From assembly GCF_048213115.1 (NCBI RefSeq), contig NZ_CP172404.1:2976001-3040000 (forward strand): a DNA stretch of 64,000 bases, written 5' to 3'. Positions 34,912-44,013 of this stretch are shown in pieces. Below the pieces are notes generated by a model, which had not been told where the DNA came from, did not search any database, and saw nothing but the letters and a program-made list of their open reading frames with translations. A program made the translations under genes and the position numbers. This DNA comes from Niveibacterium terrae (lineage in GTDB: Bacteria > Pseudomonadota > Gammaproteobacteria > Burkholderiales > Rhodocyclaceae). How positions within the stretch are numbered: position 1 is the first letter of the stretch; the number at the start of each line of letters is the position of its first letter.

Positions 34912-35973
34912 ATGAGCCGATTCTGGAGCGACGCCGTTCAGGGCCTCAGTCCCTACGTTCCGGGCGAGCAGCCCAAGCTGCCCGACCTCGTCAAGCTGAA
35001 CACCAACGAAAATCCCTACGGCCCCAGCCCGCGCGCGATCGCCGCGATCGCCGCCGAGAACGGCGATAACCTGAAGCTCTACCCGGACCCGAACTCGGAC
35101 CGGCTCAAGGGCGCGATCGCCCGCCTCCACGCACTGGAACCGGCGCAGGTCTTCGTCGGCAACGGCTCCGACGAAGTGCTGGCCCACGCCTTCCTGGCCC
35201 TGCTCAAGCACGACGCACCGCTGCTCTTCCCGGACATCAGCTACAGCTTCTACCCGGTCTACTGCAAACTCTACGGCATCGCTGCCGAGACCGTCCCGCT
35301 CGCCGACGACTTCTCGATTCGCGTCGACGACTACCTCGCCCGGCCCTGCGGCGCGATCATCCTCGCGAACCCGAACGCGCCGACCGGCCGCGCGCTGCCC
35401 CGCGCCGAGATCGCCCGGCTCTTGCGCGCCAAACCCGATGCCGTCGTCGTCATCGACGAAGCCTATATCGACTTCGGCGGCGAGAGTGCGATCCCGCTGA
35501 TCGCCGAGTTCCCGAACCTGCTGGTGATCCACACTCTGTCGAAGTCCCGCTCGCTGGCCGGCCTCAGGGTCGGCTTTGCGATGGGTCATCGCGAGCTGAT
35601 CGACGGCCTGGAGCGGGTCAAGAACAGCTTCAACTCCTACCCGCTCGACCGCCTCGCGATCGTCGGCGCCGAAGCGGCCATCGATGACACGGCCTATTTC
35701 GACGCGACGCGCCAGCGCGTGATCGCGAGCCGCGAACGGCTGACCGGCAAACTCGAAGCGCTCGGCTTCGAAGTGCTGCCCTCCTCGGCGAACTTCATCT
35801 TCGCCCGCCACCCCGGCCGCGACGGCGCCGAGCTCGCCGCCGCGCTGCGCGAACGCAGCATCATCGTCCGCCACTTCCGCCTGCCGCGCATCGACCAGTT
35901 CCTGCGCATCTCGATCGGCACCGACGCACAGTGCAACCGGCTCGCCGAAGCGCTCGCCGAGATCCTCAAATAA
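34912..35973 (+). CDS. hisC: Histidinol-phosphate aminotransferase
   Basis: 353 aa, PLP-dependent fold type I. N-terminal LVKLNTNENPYGPSP, cofactor motif IILANPNAPTGRAL and PLP lysine in THTLSKSRSLAGLRVGF-like IHTLSKSRSLAGL. Step 7 of histidine synthesis. Transcribed divergently from hisBHAFIE; hisG and hisD are not in the window. A terminator follows directly. Confidence 0.96.
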   Translation: MSRFWSDAVQGLSPYVPGEQPKLPDLVKLNTNENPYGPSPRAIAAIAAENGDNLKLYPDPNSDRLKGAIARLHALEPAQVFVGNGSDEVLAHAFLALLKHDAPLLFPDISYSFYPVYCKLYGIAAETVPLADDFSIRVDDYLARPCGAIILANPNAPTGRALPRAEIARLLRAKPDAVVVIDEAYIDFGGESAIPLIAEFPNLLVIHTLSKSRSLAGLRVGFAMGHRELIDGLERVKNSFNSYPLDRLAIVGAEAAIDDTAYFDATRQRVIASRERLTGKLEALGFEVLPSSANFIFARHPGRDGAELAAALRERSIIVRHFRLPRIDQFLRISIGTDAQCNRLAEALAEILK

Positions 35974-36000
35974 AAAACCGGAGCCTCGCTCCGGTTTTTT
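35974..36000. terminator. Bidirectional terminator between hisC and sspB
   Basis: AAAAAACCGGAG-CCTCG-CTCCGGTTTTTT, a symmetrical GC stem with A-tract and T-tract on either side, directly after the hisC stop. It serves hisC (plus) and sspB (minus), whose stop is at 36030. Confidence 0.93.
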
Positions 36001-36029
36001 CGCTCAAGGGCCGGCTCACACCGGCCTCT

Positions 36030-36464
36030 TCACTTGATGATGCGCAGATGGCCCTTCGGCTTGGCCGGCTCTTCGCTGGCGGCCTCGGCGGTGACGGCCT
36101 CCTGCCCGACGTCCTCCGCGGTCAGTTCGTCAGCATCGACCGACGGCGCGGCACTCACTTCGAAAGCCATGCCCTGACCGTTCTCACGCGCGTAGATCGC
36201 CTGGACCGCGTCGATCGGAACGTAGAGAGACTGGGCGGCGCCGCCAAAGCGGGCCTGACAGCTCATCGCCTCGTTGTCGAGGACGAACTCGCGGGTCGCA
36301 TGAGGCGCGATGTTCAGCACGATCTGCCCGTCGCGGACGAAGGCCCGCGGCACTTTGACGCGTTCGCTGACGACGACGGAAAGATAAGGGGTGAAGCCCG
36401 CATCGACGCACCAGTCGTAGAGCGCGCGGATCAGATAGGGTTTCGTGGACGGAATATCGGACAT
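36030..36464 (-). CDS. sspB: ClpXP specificity-enhancing factor SspB
   Basis: 144 aa. N-terminal STKPYLIRALYDWCVDAG and PYLSVVV form the SspB fold that binds ssrA-tagged peptides, followed by an acidic/Ala-rich linker. The last residues GHLRIIK are the XB motif that binds ClpX. Start ATG 36464; 44 bp downstream of sspA, the usual pairing. Confidence 0.94.
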   Translation of the reverse strand: MSDIPSTKPYLIRALYDWCVDAGFTPYLSVVVSERVKVPRAFVRDGQIVLNIAPHATREFVLDNEAMSCQARFGGAAQSLYVPIDAVQAIYARENGQGMAFEVSAAPSVDADELTAEDVGQEAVTAEAASEEPAKPKGHLRIIK

Positions 36465-36508
36465 TTCGGTTCTGCCGGAAAGCGGCCCGCGCGAGCGGGC
36501 CTGTGCAC

Positions 36509-37105
36509 TCAGCGACGCATCGCGCGCTCGGACGGGGTCAGCGCATCGATGAAGCCCTGACGCGAGAAGATCCGCTCGGCGTACTTCATGATCGGAGCGG
36601 CGGCCTTGGGCAGGTCGATGTTGTAGTGCTCGAGGCGCCACAGCAGCGGAGCGATTGCGACGTCGAGCATCGAGAACTCTTCGCCGAGCATGAACTTCTG
36701 CTTCGTGAACATCGGCGCGAGCTGGGCCAGCTGGTCGCGGACCAGGGCACGGTTCTTCTCGACACCCTTCGCGTTCTTCTCCAGCGCCTCGATGTGCGAG
36801 AACAGCTCGTTTTCGAGCGAATGCAGCAGCTGGCGGGCCTTCGCGCGCAGGATCGGGTCAGGCGGCATCAGCTGCGGATGAGGGAAGCGCTCGTCGATGT
36901 ACTCGTTGATGATGTTCGGTTCGTAGAGCACCAGGTCGCGGTCGACCAGCACGGGTACGCGGTTGTACGGGTTGATGACCGCGATGTCTTCGGGCTTGTT
37001 GTACAGATCGACGTCGATGACCTGAAAGTCCATTCCCTTCTCGTAGAGCACGATCCGGCAGCGGTGGCTGAAAGGATCCGTGGTTCCGGAGTAGAGGTTC
37101 ATCAT
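36509..37105 (-). CDS. sspA: Stringent starvation protein A (glutathione-S-transferase fold)
   Basis: 198 aa. Thioredoxin-like N-terminal domain (MMNLYSGTTDPFSHRCRIVL) and GST-type helical C-terminal domain. SspA binds RNA polymerase in E. coli as a transcription cofactor. The petABC - sspA - sspB order is common in beta- and gammaproteobacteria. Confidence 0.95.
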   Translation of the reverse strand: MMNLYSGTTDPFSHRCRIVLYEKGMDFQVIDVDLYNKPEDIAVINPYNRVPVLVDRDLVLYEPNIINEYIDERFPHPQLMPPDPILRAKARQLLHSLENELFSHIEALEKNAKGVEKNRALVRDQLAQLAPMFTKQKFMLGEEFSMLDVAIAPLLWRLEHYNIDLPKAAAPIMKYAERIFSRQGFIDALTPSERAMRR

Positions 37106-37211
37106 CGTGGGCTTCCCTGAGAGTTTATGGAATCAAAAAGCGACGGGCCACGGGGGTGGCGCGCCGCCCTGACATGATTACGACAATCGCCGACACAAGC
37201 AAGCATTTAGA

Positions 37212-37832
37212 TCAAGAAACGTCTTTGCGCCAGGTGCGCATCAGCGCATAACAGAGAAACGCAAAGACGGTCAGCACACCCAACACCGGCCAGGCGAGCG
37301 CTTCCCGCCCCGCCCGACCGGGCTCGGCCGCCCAGCCGAGAAAAGCGGCGATATCGGCGGCATCACGCCTCGGCATCCCGCCCTCCTCGCCTCCCCCGCC
37401 CAGCGCATCGGGCATCGCGGTATTCGGCACGAGCGCGTTGTTCCACCCGGAAGGCCTCGCCGGATCGGGGGTAAAACCCTGCAGATAGCGGGCGAGCCAC
37501 TCTTCCCCGCTCAGATCGGCCGACGCGCGCGAGCGCGCGGCGAGGCTCAGATCGGGCGGCAAGGCGCCGAGCGTCTGCTTCACCTGTTCGCGGCCGAGCG
37601 CCGCCCTCATCGGGGAGGCAGCCCCCGGCCCCAGTGCGCCGCGGATCTCGGCTTCGCCCAGGCCCAGCTTCGCGAGGCTCTCGCCGCGCACCAGGCTCAG
37701 GTCGTGACAGGCGAGGCAGCGGCTCAGATAGAGTTTCGCGCCGCGCCGACGCGCCTCCTCCCCGTCCCCTGCGCTGGCACACGCAGCCCAGACAGCCAGC
37801 GCCGCGCAGAGCATCCCCGTCGCGAACCTCAT
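37212..37832 (-). CDS. petC: Cytochrome c1, cytochrome bc1 complex
   Basis: 206 aa. Signal peptide MRFATGMLCAALAVWA, one heme c motif CLACH near residue 40, and the probable axial Met in VPNTAMPDAL. A C-terminal membrane anchor follows (LAWPVLGVLTVFAFLCYALM). It is shorter than most cytochromes c1 (about 240 residues). Starts with an ATGA overlap with petB. Transfers electrons from the Rieske centre to soluble cytochrome c. Confidence 0.93.
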   Translation of the reverse strand: MRFATGMLCAALAVWAACASAGDGEEARRRGAKLYLSRCLACHDLSLVRGESLAKLGLGEAEIRGALGPGAASPMRAALGREQVKQTLGALPPDLSLAARSRASADLSGEEWLARYLQGFTPDPARPSGWNNALVPNTAMPDALGGGGEEGGMPRRDAADIAAFLGWAAEPGRAGREALAWPVLGVLTVFAFLCYALMRTWRKDVS

Positions 37833-39124
37833 CGCCGCGCTCCCGTGCAGACCGGCAGCAGCGCGAAGAAAGCCAGGATCAGCGCGGTGAAGACCTGGCT
37901 CAGGATCTGCGTCGCGGCGCCGACCGGCCGGCCGCCCAGCCAGCCCAGACCCAGATAAGACAGCGCCAGCACAGCCAGAGCGATCCGCCCGCCCCGGCCG
38001 CGCCGTGTACGGGCGGGGCTGCGGTCCAGCCAGGGCAAGGCTGCGATCGCGAGCACGCTCGTCGCCATCACGGCCACGCCCCAGAAGCGCGCGTCGAGCA
38101 GGCAGAGCGCGGCAAAAAGCGCGCCCCAGACGAGAGCCGTCAGCATGCGCCGGCGAGCTCCCGCCCTGACGAAGACCGCGAGCGCGAAGAACGAGACCAG
38201 CGCCTTCAATACCAGAATGAAGCCCGGCGTCACGGCTCTAAGCATCGAATAGAAGGGCGCGAAGTACCACATCGGACGCAGCTCGGGCGGCGTGTGCAGC
38301 GGATCGGCCGGAGCGAAGTTGTCCGCGGCGAGCAGATGACCGCCGCCCTCGGGCGCGAGCAGCACGATGGCCGCGAAGGCGAGCAGCAGCAGCGAGGCCG
38401 CAAAGAGATCCCTGAGCACCCGGGGAGGGTGGGAAACCTGGCTTTGTCCGCACGCATCAGCGCCGTCCGGCTCGGCGGCACGCAGCGAGTGCAGTATCCA
38501 GACGTGGAGGAAGCTCAGCACGATCAGCACCAGGGGCAGCGCGATCACATGCAGCGCGAAGAAACGGCCCAGCGTCGCATCGCCGACCTGCGCAGCGCCG
38601 CGCACCCACTGGGTGAGTCCGGATCCGACCAATGGAATCGCCGAGAAGAGGCCGGTGACGACCTGGGCGCCCCAGTACGAGAGCTGCCCCCAGGGCAGCA
38701 GATAGCCGAAGAAGGACTCGGCGATCAGGGTCAGGAAGAGCAGCCAGCCGCTGAGCCACAGCAGTTCGCGCGGCGCGCGGTAGGAGCCATGGAGCAGGCC
38801 GCGGAACAGGTGCAGATAGATCAGCGCGAAGAACAGCGACGCTCCGGTCGAATGCATGTAACGGAGCAGCGCACCGCCCGGCACCTCGCGCATCAGCGTC
38901 TCGACGCTCGCGAACGCGACAGGAAGAGCGGCCGCATTCAGGCTCGCGTCCGGCTTGTAGTGCATCGCCAGAAAGAGCCCGCTCGCCAACTGGATCAGCA
39001 GCACCAGCAGCAACAGCGGACCGGACACGCAGCCCGGCTTCCCGCTCCCCCGGTACGCGGCCAGATGGCGGATCAGCGCCGCACCCGCGGGAAAGCGGCT
39101 GTCCAGCCAGCCACCGCCCTTCAT
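37829..39124 (-). CDS. petB: Cytochrome b, cytochrome bc1 complex
   Basis: 431 aa, about eight membrane helices. Heme b ligand pairs are HSTGASLFFALIYLH (helix B) and HVIALPLVLIVLSFLH (helix D, His-x14-His). The Qo-site motif, usually PEWY or PVWY, reads PMWYFAPFY here, in ELRPMWYFAPFYSMLRA. Start ATG 39124; the first 66 codons of the longer open frame lie in petA. Oxidises ubiquinol and pumps protons with PetA and PetC. Confidence 0.95.
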   Translation of the reverse strand: MKGGGWLDSRFPAGAALIRHLAAYRGSGKPGCVSGPLLLLVLLIQLASGLFLAMHYKPDASLNAAALPVAFASVETLMREVPGGALLRYMHSTGASLFFALIYLHLFRGLLHGSYRAPRELLWLSGWLLFLTLIAESFFGYLLPWGQLSYWGAQVVTGLFSAIPLVGSGLTQWVRGAAQVGDATLGRFFALHVIALPLVLIVLSFLHVWILHSLRAAEPDGADACGQSQVSHPPRVLRDLFAASLLLLAFAAIVLLAPEGGGHLLAADNFAPADPLHTPPELRPMWYFAPFYSMLRAVTPGFILVLKALVSFFALAVFVRAGARRRMLTALVWGALFAALCLLDARFWGVAVMATSVLAIAALPWLDRSPARTRRGRGGRIALAVLALSYLGLGWLGGRPVGAATQILSQVFTALILAFFALLPVCTGARR

Positions 39125-39678
39125 GCCGGAGCACCCTCGCCGATCCGTATCCGCGTGGCGTCCAGATAGCGATGCGGCGGGATCGCGAGATTCGTCGGCG
39201 CCGGGGCGTTGCTGAGCACCCGTCCGGCCAGATCGAAGCGGGAAGCATGACAGGGACAGACGACAGCGGAAGCCCCGCCGCCCGCGCCGTCGAGCCGGGG
39301 CGAGCAGCCGAGGTGGGTGCACAGCGCGGTGACGACGAGGATTTCAGGTTTGATCGAACGCCAGGCGTTGCGGCAGGAGTCGGGCTGTTCGGAGGTCAGC
39401 GAGTCCGGATCGGCCAGCGCTGCGCGGCGCGCCAGCGCGGCGAGCTGAGCGGGAGTGCGCCGCAAAATCCAGACGGGCCGTCCCCGCCACGAGACCGTGA
39501 GCGGCTCGCCCGGCTTGAGCGCGGCGATGTCGACATCGACGAAAGCACTCCCGGAGCGATCTCCGCCGGACGGCGCCAGGCTCGCCAGAAAAGGCGCGCT
39601 CAGACCCGCCACGACGACGCCCCCCAGGGCGCAGGTCGCGACGACCAACGCGCGTCGCTCGCGGTCCGCCTCTTTCAT
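39121..39678 (-). CDS. petA: Rieske iron-sulfur protein, cytochrome bc1 complex
   Basis: 185 aa. N-terminal helix (VVATCALGGVVVAGLSAPF) preceded by a short positively charged segment without a clear RR-x-FL motif. The 2Fe-2S ligands are in CTHLGC and CPCHAS; the second box is usually CPCHGS. It may be exported by the TatABC system encoded at 29293-30883. petB overlaps it by 4 bp. Confidence 0.93.
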   Translation of the reverse strand: MKEADRERRALVVATCALGGVVVAGLSAPFLASLAPSGGDRSGSAFVDVDIAALKPGEPLTVSWRGRPVWILRRTPAQLAALARRAALADPDSLTSEQPDSCRNAWRSIKPEILVVTALCTHLGCSPRLDGAGGGASAVVCPCHASRFDLAGRVLSNAPAPTNLAIPPHRYLDATRIRIGEGAPA

Positions 39679-39681
39679 CCG

Positions 39682-40044
39682 TCAGCGTTTCCGGGCCACC
39701 GCACGGGCGTTGGTGATCGCCAGGCGCCTCTGCTGCTCGGCGTTCGCGATCAGGCTCCGCTGCGCATCGCTGACAGCGATCTTGCGCTGAGCCTCGATCG
39801 ACGCGATCACGCGCGCGGCCGGGTCGGTGATCCGGCCTTCGGGCGGCATCGCGCGGCGCACGACGGGAAGCGGGCTCGCGGTGATCCGCGCGACCTCGGC
39901 GATGAAGCGTTCGTCGGCTTTGCGGGTTTCGGCCTGGAGATAGGCCGCCTGAACGGGAGAGAAGGCTTCCTCGGCGGCTTGAAGCGCCGGAGAAAGCCAA
40001 AGAAAAGTCAGCAACAAGCCGGAAAACAGGCGTTGGGGGCGCAT
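39682..40044 (-). CDS. Small exported protein of unknown function upstream of petABC
   Basis: 120 aa from ATG 40044, with a signal peptide (MRPQRLFSGLLLTFLW, ending LQAA). The rest is polar and helical, with no motif I recognise. It lies 3 bp upstream of petA on the same strand and is probably co-transcribed with the bc1 genes, so a role in complex assembly or a periplasmic partner can be proposed but not shown. Of the in-frame start codons, this one gives the best signal peptide. Confidence 0.6.
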   Translation of the reverse strand: MRPQRLFSGLLLTFLWLSPALQAAEEAFSPVQAAYLQAETRKADERFIAEVARITASPLPVVRRAMPPEGRITDPAARVIASIEAQRKIAVSDAQRSLIANAEQQRRLAITNARAVARKR

Positions 40045-40167
40045 GGTCGAGACGGATTCCTGCAAACGAAGAAGGCCGGCGGCGGGCACCGCCGACAGCA
40101 GCCGGGAATTCTGAACCAAGCGCCCAGCGTAAGCCAGTTACCTTTGCGGCAAATTCACAACGGGCAC

Positions 40168-40195
40168 ACGCGGAGGCGCTTGCGCGCCCCCGCGT
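40168..40195 (-). terminator. GC-rich hairpin behind maeB
   Basis: ACGCGGAGGCGC-TTGC-GCGCCCCCGCGT, 12-bp stem with one mismatch, 6 bp past the maeB stop. The minus-strand tail has no run of T, so termination strength is uncertain. Confidence 0.5.
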
Positions 40196-40201
40196 TCAGA
40201 C

Positions 40202-42484
40202 TCAGTGAGTCTTGTCGGCCGTTGCGTCGGTGACGGCAAGCGCCGTGCTGTTGACGAGCCGCCTGACCGTCGCGCTGGGGGTCAGGATCTGCACCGGCTT
40301 CGCCGCGCCGAGCAGGATGGGCCCGACCGTCACGCCCTCGCCACCGGTGATCTTCAGCAGGTTGTAGGCGATGTTGGCCGCATCGAGGTTGGGCATCACC
40401 AGCAGGTTCGCATCGCCCTTCAGGGTCGTGTCGGGATTCGCGCGCTTGCGGATCAGCGAGGACAGCGCCGAATCGCCGTGCATCTCGCCATCGGCTTCGA
40501 GCGTCGGCGCGATCTCGGCGAGCCGCTCGCGCGCTTCGCGCATCTTGCGCGCCGAAGGCGAAGCCGAACTGCCGAAGCTCGAATGCGACAGCAGCGCCGC
40601 CCGCGGTTCGATCCCGAAGCGGCGCAGCTCCTCGGCGGCCATCCGCGCGATCTCGGCGATCTGGCCCGCGTCCGGCAACTCGTTGACATAGGTGTCGCTG
40701 ATCGCCATGACCCGGCCCGGCAGCAGCAGCAGATTCATCGCCGCGAACAGCGATGCATCGGCACGGCGGCCGATCACCCGCTCGACGTGCTTCAGGTGAT
40801 CGCCATAGGCGCCATAGGTGCCGCAGACCATCGCGTCGGCATCGCCGCGCGCAAGCAGCATCGAGCCGATCAGCGTCGTATTGCGGCGCAGCTCGACCTG
40901 GGCGATCGCCGGGGTCACGCCATCGCGCGAGGCAAGCTTGTGATAGGCCTGCCACATCGCCTCGAAGCGCGGATCCGACTCGGGGTTGACGAGATCGAAG
41001 TCGCGTCCGAGTGCGAGGTTCAGGCCCAGCTCGGCAATCCGGCTTTCGACGACAGCGGGACGGCCGACCAGGATCGGGCGGGCAAGGCCTTCCTCGATGA
41101 CGATGCAGGCGGCGGCGAGCACCCGCTCGTCCTCGCCTTCGCAGTAGACGACCCGCTTGCGTTCAGGCGCGACGGCCTTTGCGGCATTGAAGATCGGCCG
41201 CATCAGGAAGCCCGAGTGATAGACAAACTCGGAGAGCTTCTGCACATAAGCATCGAAATCGGCGATCGGTCGGGTCGCAACACCCGAAGCCATCGCAGCC
41301 TTCGCGACGGCGGGGGCAACGCGGACGATCAACCTCGAATCGAAAGGCAGCGGAATCAGGTGTTCGGGACCGAAGCGCTGATCCTTGTACTCGGTCGCCA
41401 GCACATCGCCCTGGTCTTCGCGGGCCAGATCGGCGATCGCATGAACGCAGGCGAGCTTCATCTCCTCGTTGACGGTCGTCGCGCCGACATCGAGCGCACC
41501 GCGGAAGATGAAGGGGAAGCACAGCACGTTGTTGACCTGGTTCGGATAGTCCGAACGCCCGGTCGCGATGATCACGTCGTCGCGGACCGCCTTCGCTTCC
41601 TCGGGCAGGATCTCCGGAGTCGGGTTCGCGAGCGCGAAGATGATCGGCTTCGCCGCCATCTGTGCGACCATCTCGGGCTTGAGCACGCCGGCCGCCGAGA
41701 CACCGAGGAACACGTCCGCGCCGACGATCGCATCGCCGAGCGTGCGCGCTTCGGTTTCGCGCGCATAGCGGGCCTTGTTCGGCTCCATCTTCGCGTCGCG
41801 GCCCTGGTAAATCACCCCCTTCGAGTCGCAGACGAGGACGTTTTCCTTCCTCAGGCCGACCTTGCACATCATGTCCAGACAGGCGATCGCCGCGGCGCCC
41901 GCGCCCGAGCAGACCAGAGTGACCTCTTCGATCTTCTTGCCGACGACCTGCAGGCCGTTGATCAGCGCGGCCGACGAGATGATCGCAGTGCCATGCTGGT
42001 CATCGTGGAAGACCGGAATCTTCAGCCGTTCGCGCAGCTTCTGTTCGATGTAGAAACACTCGGGCGCCTTGATGTCTTCAAGGTTGATGCCACCCAGCGT
42101 AGGTTCGAGCGCGGCGATGATGTCGATCAGCTTGTCCGGATCGCTCTCGTTGAGCTCGATGTCGAACACATCGACGCCAGCGAACTTCTTGAACAGGCAG
42201 CCCTTGCCTTCCATGACCGGCTTGCCGGCGAGCGGGCCGATATTGCCCAGGCCCAAAACCGCGGTGCCGTTCGTGACGACGCCGACCAGATTGCCGCGCG
42301 AAGTCAGCTCGGCGGCCTGGGCCGGATCGGCAACGATCGCATCACAGGCTGCGGCGACGCCCGGAGAGTAGGCCAGCGACAGATCGCGCTGGTTGGTCAG
42401 CCCCTTGGTCGGCGTGACCGAAATCTTGCCCGGCGTGGGGTAACGGTGATAGTCGAGCGCAGCGGCGATGAGATCCTTGTCCAT
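40202..42484 (-). CDS. maeB: NADP-dependent malic enzyme fused to phosphotransacetylase domain
   Basis: 760 aa. N-terminal malic enzyme domain (residues about 1-420, with the cofactor fold around LVCSGAGAAAIACLDMM). The C-terminal phosphate acetyltransferase domain (from about 430) has GTYGAYGDHLKHVERVIG. This two-domain arrangement is standard in MaeB; the C-terminal part is thought to sense acetyl-CoA rather than act as Pta. Oxidative decarboxylation of malate to pyruvate with NADPH formation. Single gene between terminators. Confidence 0.96.
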   Translation of the reverse strand: MDKDLIAAALDYHRYPTPGKISVTPTKGLTNQRDLSLAYSPGVAAACDAIVADPAQAAELTSRGNLVGVVTNGTAVLGLGNIGPLAGKPVMEGKGCLFKKFAGVDVFDIELNESDPDKLIDIIAALEPTLGGINLEDIKAPECFYIEQKLRERLKIPVFHDDQHGTAIISSAALINGLQVVGKKIEEVTLVCSGAGAAAIACLDMMCKVGLRKENVLVCDSKGVIYQGRDAKMEPNKARYARETEARTLGDAIVGADVFLGVSAAGVLKPEMVAQMAAKPIIFALANPTPEILPEEAKAVRDDVIIATGRSDYPNQVNNVLCFPFIFRGALDVGATTVNEEMKLACVHAIADLAREDQGDVLATEYKDQRFGPEHLIPLPFDSRLIVRVAPAVAKAAMASGVATRPIADFDAYVQKLSEFVYHSGFLMRPIFNAAKAVAPERKRVVYCEGEDERVLAAACIVIEEGLARPILVGRPAVVESRIAELGLNLALGRDFDLVNPESDPRFEAMWQAYHKLASRDGVTPAIAQVELRRNTTLIGSMLLARGDADAMVCGTYGAYGDHLKHVERVIGRRADASLFAAMNLLLLPGRVMAISDTYVNELPDAGQIAEIARMAAEELRRFGIEPRAALLSHSSFGSSASPSARKMREARERLAEIAPTLEADGEMHGDSALSSLIRKRANPDTTLKGDANLLVMPNLDAANIAYNLLKITGGEGVTVGPILLGAAKPVQILTPSATVRRLVNSTALAVTDATADKTH

Positions 42485-42605
42485 GATTCCTATTCCTGTG
42501 ATTGCCCGTCCAGCCCTCTCGCGGGGCCTTGCGGAGATGCGGGCCGCACACCCTCCGGGGGAGGAAGGCAGCGGCAGACCCCGGCAAGTCTAGCGCATGC
42601 CATAA

Positions 42606-42638
42606 AGCAGAACGGCGGCACAAGGCCGCCGTTCTGCT
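42606..42638 (-). terminator. Terminator behind the binding-protein gene
   Basis: AGCAGAACGGCGGC-ACAAG-GCCGCCGTTCTGCT, a perfect 14-bp stem, followed on the minus strand by TTATG. Located 20 bp after the stop at 42658. Confidence 0.8.
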
Positions 42639-42657
42639 CTGCGTCAAGTCGGCAAAC

Positions 42658-43776
42658 TCAGCGGACGACCCGCCCTTCGCGGTCCAGCACCGACAGTTCG
42701 AGGAAGTGCGCGCCGCTGCGCGAGCCCTGGGTGAAGGAGAAAGCCACGCCGCCGGCGTCGTAATTGCTCATCCCCGCGAGCCCCTTGGCCAGCGCCGAGT
42801 GACCGCCGTTGCCGCGCTTGAGCCCCTCGACCAGAACCTTGGCCGCCAGATAGCCTTCCATCATCGCCTGGGTCGGCTCCTCGGTGTAGGGCCCGTACTT
42901 GCGATAGTTGTTCTTGAATTCGCGGACGACGGCGACAGCGTCGTTGCGCGGGCTCGGCGCGACCTGGACGACGGCCGTGCCCCTGGCAAGCAGCGGACCG
43001 GCGACCTGAGCCATCTGGACCGCCTCGATGCTGGACATCGCGACGACCTGCGCCGCTCCGTTCTGCTCGCGATAGCGCTTCAGGAAGGCACCCGCCGCCG
43101 CGGTGTCGCCGGCGAGCAGCAGCGCCTGGTGATCCTCTCCCGCCAGACTGGTTGCCACCGCGCTGATCTTCGCCGCGTCGCGGGGCTGGGGAATCGCCGC
43201 ATCGACGGTCAGCCCACCCTGGGCTGCGGCGGCCTTGAGCTGAGCCAGGATCTCGCGCCCGCTGGCATCCTCGGAATAGAGGATCGCCACCTTCTTGACG
43301 CCAATCGTCCCGAACTGCCTGAGCACCTTGCCGACTTCGACGGCGTAGCTCGGGCGGGTGAAGAACACCCAGTTCGAGGATTTGTCGGAGATCAGCGAAG
43401 TCGCGCCGGTGCGCGGTCCGACCAGGGGCAGCTGCAGCGTATCGAGCACCCGGTCGGCGAGCAGCTTGGCGACCGGAGCCGAACCGATCGAACCGATCAG
43501 CGCGACGGGTTGCTTGGTCTTCGCGAGCTCGCGCACCTGAGCCGAAATGTCCGGCCCCTGATCGACGAACACGAACTTGATCGGATGCCCGGAAACTCCG
43601 CCGCGGTTGTTGACCTCGTCGAAATAGACCTTCGCTCCGACCTGGGTCTGCCAGGCGACGCTTCCGGCCTGACTGACCGCCGGCGCAACCTGAAGAACCA
43701 CATAGTCATCGGCCGCCCATACCCCTGTCGCACCGATCATCCACAACGCAGTGAGCAGAACATTGAAACAGCGCAT
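42658..43776 (-). CDS. Periplasmic substrate-binding protein, branched-chain amino acid type (LivJ/LivK-like)
   Basis: 372 aa. Signal peptide MRCFNVLLTALWMIGATGVWA. Peripla_BP_6 fold with YVVLQVAPAVSQAGS, KVYFDEVNNRGGVSG and VALIGSIGSAPVAKLL. GAGGGG precedes ATG 43776; the open frame extends 38 codons upstream without a signal peptide. No ABC permease or ATPase genes are adjacent, so the transporter must be encoded elsewhere or the protein acts as a sensor. Ligand unknown. Confidence 0.9.
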   Translation of the reverse strand: MRCFNVLLTALWMIGATGVWAADDYVVLQVAPAVSQAGSVAWQTQVGAKVYFDEVNNRGGVSGHPIKFVFVDQGPDISAQVRELAKTKQPVALIGSIGSAPVAKLLADRVLDTLQLPLVGPRTGATSLISDKSSNWVFFTRPSYAVEVGKVLRQFGTIGVKKVAILYSEDASGREILAQLKAAAAQGGLTVDAAIPQPRDAAKISAVATSLAGEDHQALLLAGDTAAAGAFLKRYREQNGAAQVVAMSSIEAVQMAQVAGPLLARGTAVVQVAPSPRNDAVAVVREFKNNYRKYGPYTEEPTQAMMEGYLAAKVLVEGLKRGNGGHSALAKGLAGMSNYDAGGVAFSFTQGSRSGAHFLELSVLDREGRVVR

Positions 43777-44013
43777 ACACCCCTCCTCGTTTCTGAAAAA
43801 CAGAAAACACACCCTTTTTATATTTTTTGATTTGAAGCCCGTATTTACGCGCTGTCGCGAGATTAACCGAGATTTGTGATTTTTGTACATTTCATATCGC
43901 GGTTACCCGTTTCACAATGCACATCCCGCATTACGGTTCTTTGTTTTGCCTCGTGAAATCAAACACTTCCGAACCCTGTTTTTGCGCAAAACATCATTTC
44001 GCTTCCGCGGTAA

